DNA of 64,000 nt, taken from contig NZ_FMXK01000016.1 in the NCBI RefSeq assembly GCF_900103635.1, forward strand, positions 1 to 64,000, read 5' to 3'. Below, one piece after another: positions 23,542-32,928 of this stretch (position 1 is its first letter; every line of letters begins with the position of its first letter). A program made the translations under genes and the position numbers. This stretch comes from Butyrivibrio sp. INlla18 (GTDB lineage Bacteria > Bacillota > Clostridia > Lachnospirales > Lachnospiraceae). The notes beneath the pieces are model-generated. The model worked only from the letters and a program-made list of their open reading frames with translations. It did no database searches and had not been told where the DNA came from.

Positions 23542-25299
23542 ATGAAGAAAAAAACAGGTAAGATCATATCAGTGGGCGTAGCAGCGGCTATGCTCACTTA
23601 TATTGTTTCGGGGTGCGGAAATAGCACAGAGGAAAATGGCGCTGGTACTGAAAGTATAAGCGAAGTAAGTGAAGAAAATAATGTATCGGAGAGTTATGAA
23701 AACATGGAAATTTCTAAGACAGTAAAGCTGTCATTATCTGACGCGCAAAAGTTTAATGACACAAACGGTGATGGCTACGGAGAGTTTCAGGGATGGGGAA
23801 CATCCCTTTGCTGGTGGGCTAATAGAGTAGGCTACAGTGAAGAACTTACAGCTCAGACAGCAGAAGCTTTTTTTGATCTGGAAAAAGGTCTTGGCATGAA
23901 CATTGGCCGCTATAATGTAGGCGGCGGCGATAACGTAACTGATGAGAGTGCTCCTTTTTATCATGAGCCACATATTAAGAGATCAGATTCTGTAGTTCCT
24001 GGCTACTGCGTAGATGTAACAAAGATCGATCTTAGTAACAATTCAAAGGATTACTATGTGGATAACTTTGCCAGAGTTGACTTTGATTGTGGATATGCAT
24101 GGAACTATGATTGGGACGCAGATACAAATCAGATGAATGTCTTAAAGGCAGCAGCTGATGCGGCAAAAGATGAATTCATTGCCGAGGCATTTTCCAATTC
24201 ACCACCATACTTCATGACTGTCAGCGGCTGTAGTTCAGGAGGAGAGGATCCTTCTGTTGATAACTTAAGAGAGGATTCATACACGGCTTTTGCCTGCTAC
24301 ATGGCGGATGTGATCGAGCACTGGATGCAGGAAGGTGTTATCACATTCCAGAGTGTTGATCCAATGAATGAGCCTGCAACCAGCTACTGGGGAGCTCACA
24401 GTGAGAAGCAGGAAGGGTGCCATTTCTCACAGGGTGAGTCTCAGAGTAGGATCCTTACAGCACTTAATGCAGAGCTTCAGAACAAGGGAATCGACATGAT
24501 CATCTGCGGAACTGATGAGACAAGCATTGAAGCTGCTATCATGTCTTACAAGTCTCTTTCTGAGGAGGCAAAAGAGGTTGTAGATAGAATTGATACACAT
24601 GCCTATGAAGGAACTCAGCGTGACATGCTCAAAAAGACAGCAGAAGATGCTGGCAAGAATCTCTGGATGAGTGAAGTTGACGGAACATATTCTATTGGCA
24701 AAAAAGATACAGGAATGCAGGCAGCTCTTGGCTATTCAGAGCAGATCATAAAGGATCTCAACGGCCTCATGCCTACAGCCTGGATCATGTGGGATGCAGT
24801 AGATGTTCATGTAGATTCAAAAAATGAGTTTGATACCTGCACAAGGCAGCAGGCTGATGAGATAGTATCTACAGGAACACCTTTCTGGGGAATTGCCATT
24901 GCAGATCACGATTCAAAAGAGCTGCTCCTTACCAAGAAGTACTATGCCTTTGGACAGTTCACTAAGTTCATCAGACCAGGCTACACTTTAGTTGGAGTTG
25001 ATGATAAAGCCAATACAGTGGTAGCTGCTTACGATCCAGAAAACGAGAAGGTTGTAATTGTAGCAATGAATACCAACGTAGATGACGTTAAGTGGGAATT
25101 CGACCTCTCAGACTTCTACGAAGCAGGAGAAGATATTGGCATCGTAGCAACCAGAACTAGCGGCACTATGGCTGATGGCGAGAACTGGGCAGACGTAACC
25201 GACAAAGTTGCAATGAGTTTTGGCGAAGACAAGGCAACATTTTCTGCTGTTCTTAAGGGAAGTTCCATTACTACATTTGAGATTGATAAGTGGTATTAA
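23542..25299 (+). CDS. Secreted GH30 lipoprotein, endo-beta-1,6-galactanase-like
   Basis: The 585-residue protein has a lipoprotein signal (IVSGC, Cys25), an acidic Ser-rich linker, and a GH30 barrel. GWGTSLCWWA (84-93) is the hallmark of the endo-beta-1,6-galactanase-like branch. The acid/base is Glu277 (DPMNEP) and the nucleophile Glu378 (WMSEVDG). A C-terminal beta domain follows. A cell-surface enzyme of this type would cut beta-1,6-galactan side chains of type II arabinogalactan, feeding the LplBC-type importer. Substrate is inferred from motif only. Confidence 0.88.
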   Translation: MKKKTGKIISVGVAAAMLTYIVSGCGNSTEENGAGTESISEVSEENNVSESYENMEISKTVKLSLSDAQKFNDTNGDGYGEFQGWGTSLCWWANRVGYSEELTAQTAEAFFDLEKGLGMNIGRYNVGGGDNVTDESAPFYHEPHIKRSDSVVPGYCVDVTKIDLSNNSKDYYVDNFARVDFDCGYAWNYDWDADTNQMNVLKAAADAAKDEFIAEAFSNSPPYFMTVSGCSSGGEDPSVDNLREDSYTAFACYMADVIEHWMQEGVITFQSVDPMNEPATSYWGAHSEKQEGCHFSQGESQSRILTALNAELQNKGIDMIICGTDETSIEAAIMSYKSLSEEAKEVVDRIDTHAYEGTQRDMLKKTAEDAGKNLWMSEVDGTYSIGKKDTGMQAALGYSEQIIKDLNGLMPTAWIMWDAVDVHVDSKNEFDTCTRQQADEIVSTGTPFWGIAIADHDSKELLLTKKYYAFGQFTKFIRPGYTLVGVDDKANTVVAAYDPENEKVVIVAMNTNVDDVKWEFDLSDFYEAGEDIGIVATRTSGTMADGENWADVTDKVAMSFGEDKATFSAVLKGSSITTFEIDKWY

Positions 25300-25347
25300 G
25301 TTCGAAATAAAAAAGACATCATAACAAAAAAATGTTAATATAAAAGC

Positions 25348-27093
25348 ATGAAAATAAGAAAAGAATCAATTCGCTCGAGCTTAGAGCAGATTGCTTGCAT
25401 TTTTGTTTTTATGCTTTTTGTATTTCTCTCTATTGCAACAGGCAATCATGAAAAACATAGGGATGCCAATATGATTGGTAATATCAATGAAGGTTGGACT
25501 GATGAAAGTGGACAGGCAGTCGACCTTTATGATATTGCTTTGGGAGAGCATGCGGTTACATTGGATGTAAGTCAGATGAACGTTGATGGAATGGCCATCT
25601 GTTTTAAATCAATCGACACCAATTTCAAAGTATATGCATCGGATGATTTGATCTATGATTATACCCCTGAGCTATCAAGATTTTTAGGTATCTCTTATGG
25701 TATGCAATATCATACCATTGCAATTCCTGCGGGCAGTACAGATTTAAGGCTGGACCTTGAACCTGTTTTTTCAAATGAACCGGCAGGTATAAGAGAGATA
25801 GCTATTAGTGATGCTGGACAGTACATGACGAATGTCTTTAGAAGAAATCTCTTTTCATTTTGCCAATGTATGACAACTATACTAATTGGGTTCCTTTTCG
25901 TTATAGCAGGAGTAACGGGCAAAATTGTTATGAAATCAACAGGTATTGACTTCATATCCTTTGGAATAACCTGCGTATTAGTTGGATTTATAGGACTTAA
26001 TGATACGCTTCTACTTCAGGTGCTGACAGGTCATCCTGAAATTATCAGAGTTGCGGAATATGCATGTCTCATTTTTGTTCCCTTCCAATTGCTTTCATTT
26101 TTTTCCAGCACAACAGGAGAATCACATTCAAAGCTTTTGTTTGGAATGTTAATAGTATGTTTTTTGAATTTCTTCCTTCAAGTTGGACTAACACAAAGCA
26201 GATTATCAGACTATTACCATCTTGTATATGTTTCTCAATTCATTATAGTAGTTGCCTTTATGATAGCTGCAGTGATCGTCTTTAGGGCTATACGTCAGAA
26301 AATGATCAAGCCTACACTTCTGCGTACTATGATGTGGGGCCTTTGCGTCAGTATTTTAGGCGCAGGAATAGATCTGACACGTTATTACTTTTTCCAGAGC
26401 TACGGAAGTCTGACTTTTTCTCGTATTGGAGTAGTGCTGTTTACTGCATTTATGGGAATCTATCTGTATCAGGACCATATTGAATCTCTCAAAAAGAAAC
26501 AGAAGGAAAGTGCGGCCCTTGCATCCGAGATATCAGAAGCTTTTGCCAAAGTCATAGATATGAAGGATAAGTATACCAACGGCCATTCAGAGAGAGTAGC
26601 CAAGTACACAGCCATGATTGCCAAAGAGATGGGATATGACGATGAAACTGTAGAAAAGTACTATCGCATTGGTTTACTTCATGATGTAGGAAAAGTCGGA
26701 ATCCCAGAAGCTGTGCTCAATAAACCAGGTAAACTTACAGATGAAGAATATGATGTTATCAAATCCCATACCGTAAAAGGAAATGATGTTCTTAAGGATA
26801 TAAGCGTTGTACCAGAACTAGCAATAGGCGCGAGAGCCCACCATGAAAGATATGACGGCAAAGGCTATCCTAACGGACTTGCAGGAGATGAAATTCCAGA
26901 TGTGGCCCGCATCATCGCAGTCGCAGACAGCTTTGATGCAATGTATTCTGACAGACCATACCGCAAGAGAATGGATTTCGACAAGGTACTATCAACAATT
27001 AGAGAGGTCTCCGGAACCCAGCTTAATCCTGAGGTTGTGGATGCCTTCTTTAGATTAGTTGATAAAGGTGAGATAAGACCTATAGATAAGTGA
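25348..27093 (+). CDS. Membrane HD-GYP c-di-GMP phosphodiesterase
   Basis: The 581-residue protein has one N-terminal membrane segment (~13-32), an extracytoplasmic beta-rich domain (~45-155), about seven further membrane segments to ~385, a short coiled region and an HD-GYP domain (His445-Asp446 in LLHDVGK, Gly506-Tyr-Pro). HD-GYP enzymes hydrolyse c-di-GMP. The sensor layout matches the two GGDEF proteins at 43385 and 45063. It follows the GH30 gene after 48 bases and ends at a strong terminator. Only weak ribosome-site complementarity is seen before the ATG. Confidence 0.9.
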   Translation: MKIRKESIRSSLEQIACIFVFMLFVFLSIATGNHEKHRDANMIGNINEGWTDESGQAVDLYDIALGEHAVTLDVSQMNVDGMAICFKSIDTNFKVYASDDLIYDYTPELSRFLGISYGMQYHTIAIPAGSTDLRLDLEPVFSNEPAGIREIAISDAGQYMTNVFRRNLFSFCQCMTTILIGFLFVIAGVTGKIVMKSTGIDFISFGITCVLVGFIGLNDTLLLQVLTGHPEIIRVAEYACLIFVPFQLLSFFSSTTGESHSKLLFGMLIVCFLNFFLQVGLTQSRLSDYYHLVYVSQFIIVVAFMIAAVIVFRAIRQKMIKPTLLRTMMWGLCVSILGAGIDLTRYYFFQSYGSLTFSRIGVVLFTAFMGIYLYQDHIESLKKKQKESAALASEISEAFAKVIDMKDKYTNGHSERVAKYTAMIAKEMGYDDETVEKYYRIGLLHDVGKVGIPEAVLNKPGKLTDEEYDVIKSHTVKGNDVLKDISVVPELAIGARAHHERYDGKGYPNGLAGDEIPDVARIIAVADSFDAMYSDRPYRKRMDFDKVLSTIREVSGTQLNPEVVDAFFRLVDKGEIRPIDK

Positions 27094-27116
27094 TTAAAAG
27101 TTCATAGAAATATTTT

Positions 27117-27155
27117 AGGGAACTTTTTGAGTGGATTACATTCAAAAAGTTCCCT
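27117..27155 (+). terminator. Strong intrinsic terminator, possibly bidirectional
   Basis: AGGGAACTTTTTGA and TCAAAAAGTTCCCT form a long near-perfect stem. It lies between the HD-GYP stop and the convergent GlsB-like gene and may stop transcription from both sides. Confidence 0.85.
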
Positions 27156-27172
27156 AATTATTTTGGATCATT

Positions 27173-27421
27173 TTATTTAAGTAACTTCTTACCACCAAAG
27201 ATTACGATGCAAGATCCGATAACACCTACAACGATGTTGCCGAGGATGCCGCTTCCGTGGATATTAACAAGGCCAAGAACCAGGTTACCCACGAAACCAC
27301 CTACAATACCAAGAATTATGTTTCTAAGAAGGCTTCCTTCACTGTTCATAAGCTTGCCTGCAAGCCATCCTGCGATAGCACCTACAATAAGACCTGTGAT
27401 AAGACTCATTCCGTTAATCAT
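27173..27421 (-). CDS. GlsB/YeaQ/YmgE family membrane protein
   Basis: The 82-residue protein is almost entirely hydrophobic with three Gly-rich membrane segments (GLIVGAIAGWLAGKLM, NIILGIVGGFVGNLVLGL, GNIVVGVIGSCIVI), the signature of the GlsB/transglycosylase-associated stress family. These small proteins respond to envelope stress in Firmicutes; mechanism unknown. ATG 27421 has GAAAGGGG upstream. It may share a promoter region only 60 bases downstream of the clostripain gene's stop. Confidence 0.9.
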   Translation of the reverse strand: MINGMSLITGLIVGAIAGWLAGKLMNSEGSLLRNIILGIVGGFVGNLVLGLVNIHGSGILGNIVVGVIGSCIVIFGGKKLLK

Positions 27422-27481
27422 GTTGTAAATCCCCTTTCAAGCTTTTCTCATGGGACTAGTATAGCATATATTAAACGAAAA

Positions 27482-29923
27482 TTAGTACTTAATTGTTGGA
27501 GTCCAGTAGTTCTGTGCAAACTGGTCTGTAAAGCGATAAGTTACGAGAACATCGCCATCGCCTACAGGAAGGTTGTTGATGACCATTTCTGACATTGGAT
27601 GTGAAACTGTCATCTGCTCTCCAAGATAGTAGCTATCCTGGAACTGCTTGTCATAACTATAGTAATCGCAGAGGAAATCGATAGTGTCGCCTTCGTTTAT
27701 CTCTGTAAGGTTCTTAGCTACAGTATCTGTCTCGCCTTCAACGTAATCGTAATAAGCTCCTGCAACATATCCATCTTCATTTTCTGAATCAAACACAAGG
27801 ATGAGGTTAGTTCTTTCGCCATTTAAGAGGCAAGGGACACGACCTGTGATAGCATAGCTATTCTCATCGCCTTGAACATCGATCACGTAGTAAGCAACGA
27901 TCTGACCGTCGATTGCAAGCCATGTCTTATCTGATGGAGCAACGAGGTTTCCTTCTGAATCAAATTCAAGTGTATTATCAAGTCCAAGATCAATGTAGCC
28001 TTCTCCGTCATCGTAGAACATGTTAAGAGAAAGGTCTTTTACCTGGGACCACTGATCTTCTGAGAGGCTTATAACATCCTGACCATCAGAGTTCTGAGTC
28101 CAGATGAGGTTTGAGGTGTCAAACTGGTTAGCTGCGATGTAGTTTGCTGCCTTTTCAACATCAAGAGACTTACCAAGGAAAGAGGTATTGGAGGATGAAA
28201 GGCCTGAAATACTGCTAAAGTCACTTGAAAGGAAGGTTGTAAGGAGCTGAGATATCACTTCAGCTGTAGCATCACCGCTACCACTTCCCTGAGAAAGCTC
28301 ACCAAAGAGTGATGGCATAGGAGTTGAAGTTCCGCCTGATGCAACCTGTCCGGCAACGCCCATTGTGGCAAAGCTCTGGATACACTTGGCATAATCTTCA
28401 TCCATACCGATGTTTTCATAGGTATTGACCATGGAATCTACTTTGCTGCTCTGCTTGTAAGGAAAGTAGATTGAAAGGCCGTACGCATTTGTCATGTTTG
28501 AGCTTGTTCTGTTGTATTTGATAGAGCTCTTAAGGGCATTTGCGAGCTCTTTTGCCTCAGTAGTTCCCATTCTGTTAGCGAAATCTACAAGGTCAATCTG
28601 ATCGATCCTTGAGGATGAAGCAAACTCACGGCTACTGCTACGAGCTGTAGATACTGCTGAATATTCGTCGCTGTTGATCATGTTTGCAGTATCTTTGGAG
28701 AAGTCTGTAAGCTCCTGAGGAACTGTCTGTGAGAGTTCAGCTAGGTCAATAAGAGAAAGAGTTGTCTTCTGACCAGGACAAGTCTGAGCACAGGCATTTG
28801 TGAAGGAGTCGATGATGTTCTTACCAATCTCCAGGGTGTCCATGGAAGTGTTCTTACCAAAGGCTGTGAGCCAGTCTGTGTAGTACCAGCCAACACCAGG
28901 CTCTGTCTCTTCAGATGCAACAAGGTAATCAGCGTAGTTTGAAACTACAAGGGCGTTCTCTACAGTTGCCATGAGGCATGTGTCAAAGCCTACAAAATCA
29001 AAGGTTACGCCGCCATCCTTGAGGGCTGTATTGATGCCTGCAAGGGACATGGAGCCAGCTGATGCGAACTTCTCGTCATAACCGTATCCACCTGTTGATC
29101 CGCCGCCGTGGTTCCAGAAGATGAGCTCAAATCTGTCAGCAGGGTAGTTACTAGCTGCCCATTTAATATAGCTTGAAAGTGTATCTGGCTTGGTCATTGG
29201 AAGATTTCCAACGTTATCAACAAGGAGATTGAGCTTTCCGTTCTTTATCTGATAGATCTGGTTTGTGGAGCTTGAAACAACGTTGTTCTGCCACTGCCTA
29301 GCGCCACCTGTATAGATGAGGAGATTTATGTTATTTCCAAGGTCAGCCTTTAGCATTTCCTGAATATCTTTGGAAGCCATGCCGCTTCTGGATTCAAGAT
29401 CAGCACCGCACATGTAGACCATGATAGTAACTGTGTCTTCACCGTTACCTTTTATGACAGTTCTTTTGGCGCGGGCGTTTGAAGCTACGGATGTGTCCAG
29501 CTTACCTGTGTTAGGAGTTTCGCTCCAGGCTGCTGATGCTGAGCTTCCGCCGGAATATGAACCATATCCGCCAAAGAGCTGGCTAAGAGTTGAAAGTGAT
29601 GAAGTGCCGCTTCCAGTTGAAGTCTGGCTGTTTGTATTTGAGTACTGCTGCGTGGTTGATGAGTCTGAATAACCAGATCCGCCGCCTCCAAGGAGTGAAG
29701 TAAGGCCTCCGCCACCTCCAAGAATCAGTATCGCAAGGACGATGATCATAAAGAGTGGGCTTCTTCCACCAGATCTCTGAGGACCTCCGCCAGATGAGGA
29801 TGGTCCGGATGAGTATCCTGAACTATTTCCAACAGGGCCGCTTCCAAGGCCTTCACCACGTTTGTGGACGCCGGAGCCGCCTGTTCCTACGTTTTTCTTT
29901 CTACCAACAGGTCTATTTTCCAT
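27482..29923 (-). CDS. Membrane-anchored clostripain-like cysteine peptidase (C11)
   Basis: The 813-residue protein has a Gly/Ser-rich cytoplasmic N-terminus (1-55), one membrane anchor (57-70), a Gly/Ser/Thr linker to ~150, then a C11 peptidase domain with catalytic His272 (FWNHGGGS) and Cys316 (GFDTCLM). A long C-terminal beta-rich region (~570-813) of unknown function follows. C11 peptidases cut after Arg/Lys and are often auto-activated. Topology puts the peptidase outside the cell. It ends 60 bases before glsB and diverges from the Nudix operon. Confidence 0.92.
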   Translation of the reverse strand: MENRPVGRKKNVGTGGSGVHKRGEGLGSGPVGNSSGYSSGPSSSGGGPQRSGGRSPLFMIIVLAILILGGGGGLTSLLGGGGSGYSDSSTTQQYSNTNSQTSTGSGTSSLSTLSQLFGGYGSYSGGSSASAAWSETPNTGKLDTSVASNARAKRTVIKGNGEDTVTIMVYMCGADLESRSGMASKDIQEMLKADLGNNINLLIYTGGARQWQNNVVSSSTNQIYQIKNGKLNLLVDNVGNLPMTKPDTLSSYIKWAASNYPADRFELIFWNHGGGSTGGYGYDEKFASAGSMSLAGINTALKDGGVTFDFVGFDTCLMATVENALVVSNYADYLVASEETEPGVGWYYTDWLTAFGKNTSMDTLEIGKNIIDSFTNACAQTCPGQKTTLSLIDLAELSQTVPQELTDFSKDTANMINSDEYSAVSTARSSSREFASSSRIDQIDLVDFANRMGTTEAKELANALKSSIKYNRTSSNMTNAYGLSIYFPYKQSSKVDSMVNTYENIGMDEDYAKCIQSFATMGVAGQVASGGTSTPMPSLFGELSQGSGSGDATAEVISQLLTTFLSSDFSSISGLSSSNTSFLGKSLDVEKAANYIAANQFDTSNLIWTQNSDGQDVISLSEDQWSQVKDLSLNMFYDDGEGYIDLGLDNTLEFDSEGNLVAPSDKTWLAIDGQIVAYYVIDVQGDENSYAITGRVPCLLNGERTNLILVFDSENEDGYVAGAYYDYVEGETDTVAKNLTEINEGDTIDFLCDYYSYDKQFQDSYYLGEQMTVSHPMSEMVINNLPVGDGDVLVTYRFTDQFAQNYWTPTIKY

Positions 29924-30053
29924 AAATGCCTCCTAAATGAAACGTAATAAAGCAAATTGTCTAGCAATAATTATATAATAATTCAGAAAAACTGTGCAAT
30001 TATCCGGAAATGTATATTATGATGTAAAGACAGTAGATTATTGGAGGGTTATC

Positions 30054-30569
30054 ATGGCAAAAAGAGAAGGACTTACAACTCTTTGTTACATAGAAAGAGA
30101 TGATGAATACTTGATGCTTCATAGAATTTCCAAGAAGAACGATCTTAGTAAGGATAAGTGGCTTGGTGTGGGCGGACATTTTGAGGACAATGAGAGTCCA
30201 GAGGAGTGCATCAAAAGAGAAATATTTGAAGAGTCAGGATATGACATACCACTAGATGAGATCGACTACCGTGCGATCATCACATTCATTTCTGACAGAG
30301 GCGACTATGAGCTTATGTCTCTTTTTACAGCTAAGTGCCCAGGGGGCGAGCCAAAAGAGTGTGATGAGGGCAAACTTGAGTGGGTAAAAAAGAAGGATGT
30401 GTATGGTCTTAATCTGTGGGAGGGAGACAAAATCTTCTTTAAACTTATGGAGGAAAGCCACAAGTTCTTTTCTCTTAAGATGGCTTACGATGTTAATGAC
30501 AAGCTAAGAGAGGCGATTCTAAACGGAAAAGAGCTGGACTACAAAAAGATGCTTGAAGAGATTGGATAA
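30054..30569 (+). CDS. Nudix hydrolase, MutT/8-oxo-dGTPase-like
   Basis: The 171-residue product has a complete Nudix box (G-x5-E-x7-REIFEESGY at residues ~38-60) in a domain resembling 8-oxo-dGTP diphosphatases (LCYIERDDEYLMLHR). Such enzymes remove oxidised nucleotides or hydrolyse other nucleoside diphosphate derivatives. ATG 30054 follows TTGGAGGG; the 20-residue longer frame is rejected. It is followed after 2 bases by the ylmH gene, so they are cotranscribed. Confidence 0.9.
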   Translation: MAKREGLTTLCYIERDDEYLMLHRISKKNDLSKDKWLGVGGHFEDNESPEECIKREIFEESGYDIPLDEIDYRAIITFISDRGDYELMSLFTAKCPGGEPKECDEGKLEWVKKKDVYGLNLWEGDKIFFKLMEESHKFFSLKMAYDVNDKLREAILNGKELDYKKMLEEIG

Positions 30570-30571
30570 AA

Positions 30572-31381
30572 ATGGAAGAAAAATCAAGGGATTTTCTGGC
30601 TGGCAGGGTAAAAGATCTTGCTACCAGAGCATATATGAACAACTTTATAACGCATACAGACTTTTTGTCTGTTTCAGAAATCGCTATGTTTCATCAGATC
30701 CTTGCTAGCGAAGGAGTATCCTCAAACGTGCATGAATACTGCGGCGCAAGGTATGTGATCTATGGCGGATTTGATGACGCTGAAAGAGCGATGGTCTGTT
30801 TTTTACCAGAATACATGGATGAAGAGACATTTCTTTTATCTGAAAAAAGTGAGCAGACGGTTCTAAGTTGTGTCAGCATAAAGCCAGTAAACAGCAAATT
30901 TTCAGATGATCTAAATCACAGAGATTATCTTGGAAGCCTTATGAATCTTGGGATAGAAAGAGATCAGATAGGAGATATCTTATCTGGAGACAAGCAGGCC
31001 TACGTGTTTGCAACACCTGAGATTGCTCAGATGATATGTAAAGAGCTCATAAGGATCAGGCACACTTCTGTTAAGTGCGAAATTGTAAACGCCAGTGAGT
31101 GTGACATCAGACCTGAGTTTGAGGAGATACAAGGAAGCGTTGCTTCTGAGAGAATAGATGCGATTCTAGCATTTGTATATCACTTATCGAGGTCAGAAGC
31201 ACAAAAACTGATTGAATCTGAATCTGTTTTTATTGATGGAAGAACTGCCTACAGCGGCGGCTATGATCTAAAAGAAGGCGCCCGGGTGTCAGTTCGTGGC
31301 CATGGCAAATTCATTTACCTGGGACAACAAAACGTAACACGTAAAGGACGCCTTTTCGTATCAGTTAAGAAGTTTATTTAA
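30572..31381 (+). CDS. ylmH: S4-domain RNA-binding protein YlmH
   Basis: The 269-residue protein has the YlmH layout: an N-terminal domain with HRDYLGSLMNLGIERDQIGDI at residues ~115-135 and a C-terminal S4 RNA-binding domain (ASERIDAILAFVYHLSRSEAQKLIESESV). YlmH binds stalled large ribosomal subunits in Firmicutes and acts in ribosome-associated quality control alongside RqcH/RqcP; an rqcP gene is present at 49926. In many Firmicutes ylmH lies in the cell-division cluster, but here it follows a Nudix gene. Confidence 0.92.
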   Translation: MEEKSRDFLAGRVKDLATRAYMNNFITHTDFLSVSEIAMFHQILASEGVSSNVHEYCGARYVIYGGFDDAERAMVCFLPEYMDEETFLLSEKSEQTVLSCVSIKPVNSKFSDDLNHRDYLGSLMNLGIERDQIGDILSGDKQAYVFATPEIAQMICKELIRIRHTSVKCEIVNASECDIRPEFEEIQGSVASERIDAILAFVYHLSRSEAQKLIESESVFIDGRTAYSGGYDLKEGARVSVRGHGKFIYLGQQNVTRKGRLFVSVKKFI

Positions 31382-31387
31382 GAAGGA

Positions 31388-31930
31388 TCAGATGAGGGAT
31401 GCTACGCAAGCAGCAACCTTTTCCATTTTCTCAGTTGGCTCGAAGCGGGCAACAACATTGCCTTCGCGGTCAACTACGAACTTTGTGAAGTTCCACTTGA
31501 TGTCAGGATTTTTCTTGTAATCCTTGTCAATCTTCTTGAGCATAACATTCATTGCAAGGGCAGCAGGACCGATTCCAAAGCCTTCAAAGCCCTTCTGCTC
31601 TTTAAGGAACTTAAATACAGGAAGCTGATTCTCGCCGTTTACATCAGCCTTTTTCATCTGAGGGAACTTGGTGTTGTAGTGAAGCTGGCAGAACTCGTGA
31701 ATCTCTTCATCAGAACCAGGAGTCTGTCCTGCAAACTGATTACAAGGAACATCAAGAACTTCAAAGCCGTGCTCATGGAACTGCTCATACATTTCCTCAA
31801 TGTCTTTGTAATGAGGAGTGAATCCGCAACCTGTGGCAGTATTAACAACAAGAACAACTTTACCTTTGTAGTTCTCAAGAGAGAACTCGTTGCCCTGAGC
31901 ATCAGTTACTGAATAATCATAAAAACCCAT
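31388..31930 (-). CDS. gpx: Glutathione peroxidase family thiol peroxidase (Cys type)
   Basis: The 180-residue protein has the GPx signatures: VVNTATGCGFTPHY with a peroxidatic Cys, VLDVPCNQF and WNFTKFVV. It uses Cys, not selenocysteine, and has the fold of single-domain bacterial GPx that use thioredoxin as reductant; trxA is in the window at 36080. ATG 31930 follows GGAGG at 8 bases. It has a consensus promoter at 31987-32015 within a dyad shared with the divergent esterase gene. Confidence 0.95.
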   Translation of the reverse strand: MGFYDYSVTDAQGNEFSLENYKGKVVLVVNTATGCGFTPHYKDIEEMYEQFHEHGFEVLDVPCNQFAGQTPGSDEEIHEFCQLHYNTKFPQMKKADVNGENQLPVFKFLKEQKGFEGFGIGPAALAMNVMLKKIDKDYKKNPDIKWNFTKFVVDREGNVVARFEPTEKMEKVAACVASLI

Positions 31931-31986
31931 TATTTTGACCTCCATTTTCATAATAGTAAGCGCAATCAATCATTTAATTTAGTGTA

Positions 31987-32050
31987 ATTATATTGCACAC
32001 AATTTAAAATGTCAATATGTGTTGCAAATATTTTTTTATCATTTTATAGT
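31987..32050. promoter_or_regulatory. Divergent promoters of gpx and esterase with shared dyad
   Basis: Minus strand: TTGACA (32010-32015), 17 bp, TATAAT (31987-31992) for gpx. Plus strand: TTGCAA (32022-32027), 17 bp, TATAGT (32045-32050) for the esterase. Half-sites TTGCACACAA (31993-32002) and TGTGTTGCAA (32018-32027) form an imperfect dyad covering the gpx spacer and the esterase -35, so one regulator could control both. Confidence 0.65.
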
Positions 32051-32085
32051 TTATAGGACAGACTAGATATTACGGGGGTTACAAG

Positions 32086-32913
32086 ATGATCTACAAGGAA
32101 TTTTCTATAGCAGAAGAGGGCTCATTAGACTATGCAAAGCTCACAGTCTATATTCAGCAGCCTTCAAATGATCTAAAGATTACAAAGAGGCCACTGGTTC
32201 TTTTGTGTCCAGGGGGCGGATATGAATACACTTCAGATAGAGAAGCTGAGCCAATGGCTCTTAGCTTTATGGCAAAGGGATTTAACGCAGCAGTGCTTAG
32301 GTACTCATGTGCTCCAGCAGTTTTCCCAACAGCTCTTTTGGAGCTAGGAAGATCTATTCTCACTATCAGAGAACATGCGGATGAATGGGAAGTCGACAAA
32401 GATGCTATAATTGTAGAAGGATGTTCTGCAGGAGGACATCTTGCAGCAAACTATGCCTGTATGTGGAAGAGAGATTTTGTTTCCAAGGCTCTTTTGGGAG
32501 ATACATCAGATGAGGTAAAAGAAAAGCTTCGTCCTAATGGACTTCTTTTGTGCTATCCTGTTATCACTTCAGGAGAGTTTGCTCATCAGGGTTCATTTGA
32601 GCATCTCCTTGGTGATAAATATGAAGAAAAGAAAGAAGAGCTTTCTTTGGAAAAATGTGTAAACAAGGATGTTCCAAAGACTTTTATCTGGCATACATTC
32701 ACTGATGGATGCGTTCCTGTTGAGAATTCTCTTTTATTTGCAACAGCTCTTAAAAGAGAAAATATAAATACTGAGCTTCATATTTTCCCAGAGGGTGAGC
32801 ATGGATTGTCACTTGCCAATGACCTTACTCTTAGTAACTGGGGTAATGAGGTGGTGCCAGAAGTAGAAGTGTGGATCGACCTTGCTACTAACTGGCTTAA
32901 AAAGTTCTTTTAA
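32086..32913 (+). CDS. Alpha/beta hydrolase, acetyl-esterase/BD-FAE-like
   Basis: The 275-residue intracellular hydrolase has LLCPGGGYEYTSDREAEPMA (oxyanion region), the nucleophile elbow GCSAG (Ser near residue 116), an acid in FTDGCVPVENS and a His in EGEHGLS. This pattern matches carbohydrate or short-chain acyl esterases found in polysaccharide-degrading Firmicutes. No signal peptide. The start has GGGGG upstream. It is 15 bases before the exonuclease gene and shares a regulatory dyad with gpx. Confidence 0.9.
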   Translation: MIYKEFSIAEEGSLDYAKLTVYIQQPSNDLKITKRPLVLLCPGGGYEYTSDREAEPMALSFMAKGFNAAVLRYSCAPAVFPTALLELGRSILTIREHADEWEVDKDAIIVEGCSAGGHLAANYACMWKRDFVSKALLGDTSDEVKEKLRPNGLLLCYPVITSGEFAHQGSFEHLLGDKYEEKKEELSLEKCVNKDVPKTFIWHTFTDGCVPVENSLLFATALKRENINTELHIFPEGEHGLSLANDLTLSNWGNEVVPEVEVWIDLATNWLKKFF

Positions 32914-32928
32914 AGAAAGAATCGTTAT

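Noticed and set aside
27257..27592. Plus-strand open frames opposite glsB and clostripain
   Set aside because: They lack ribosome sites and are antisense to well-supported genes.
31388..31930. Selenocysteine glutathione peroxidase
   Set aside because: The peroxidatic position is a TGT/TGC cysteine codon in frame, not an internal TGA, and no SECIS-type need exists.
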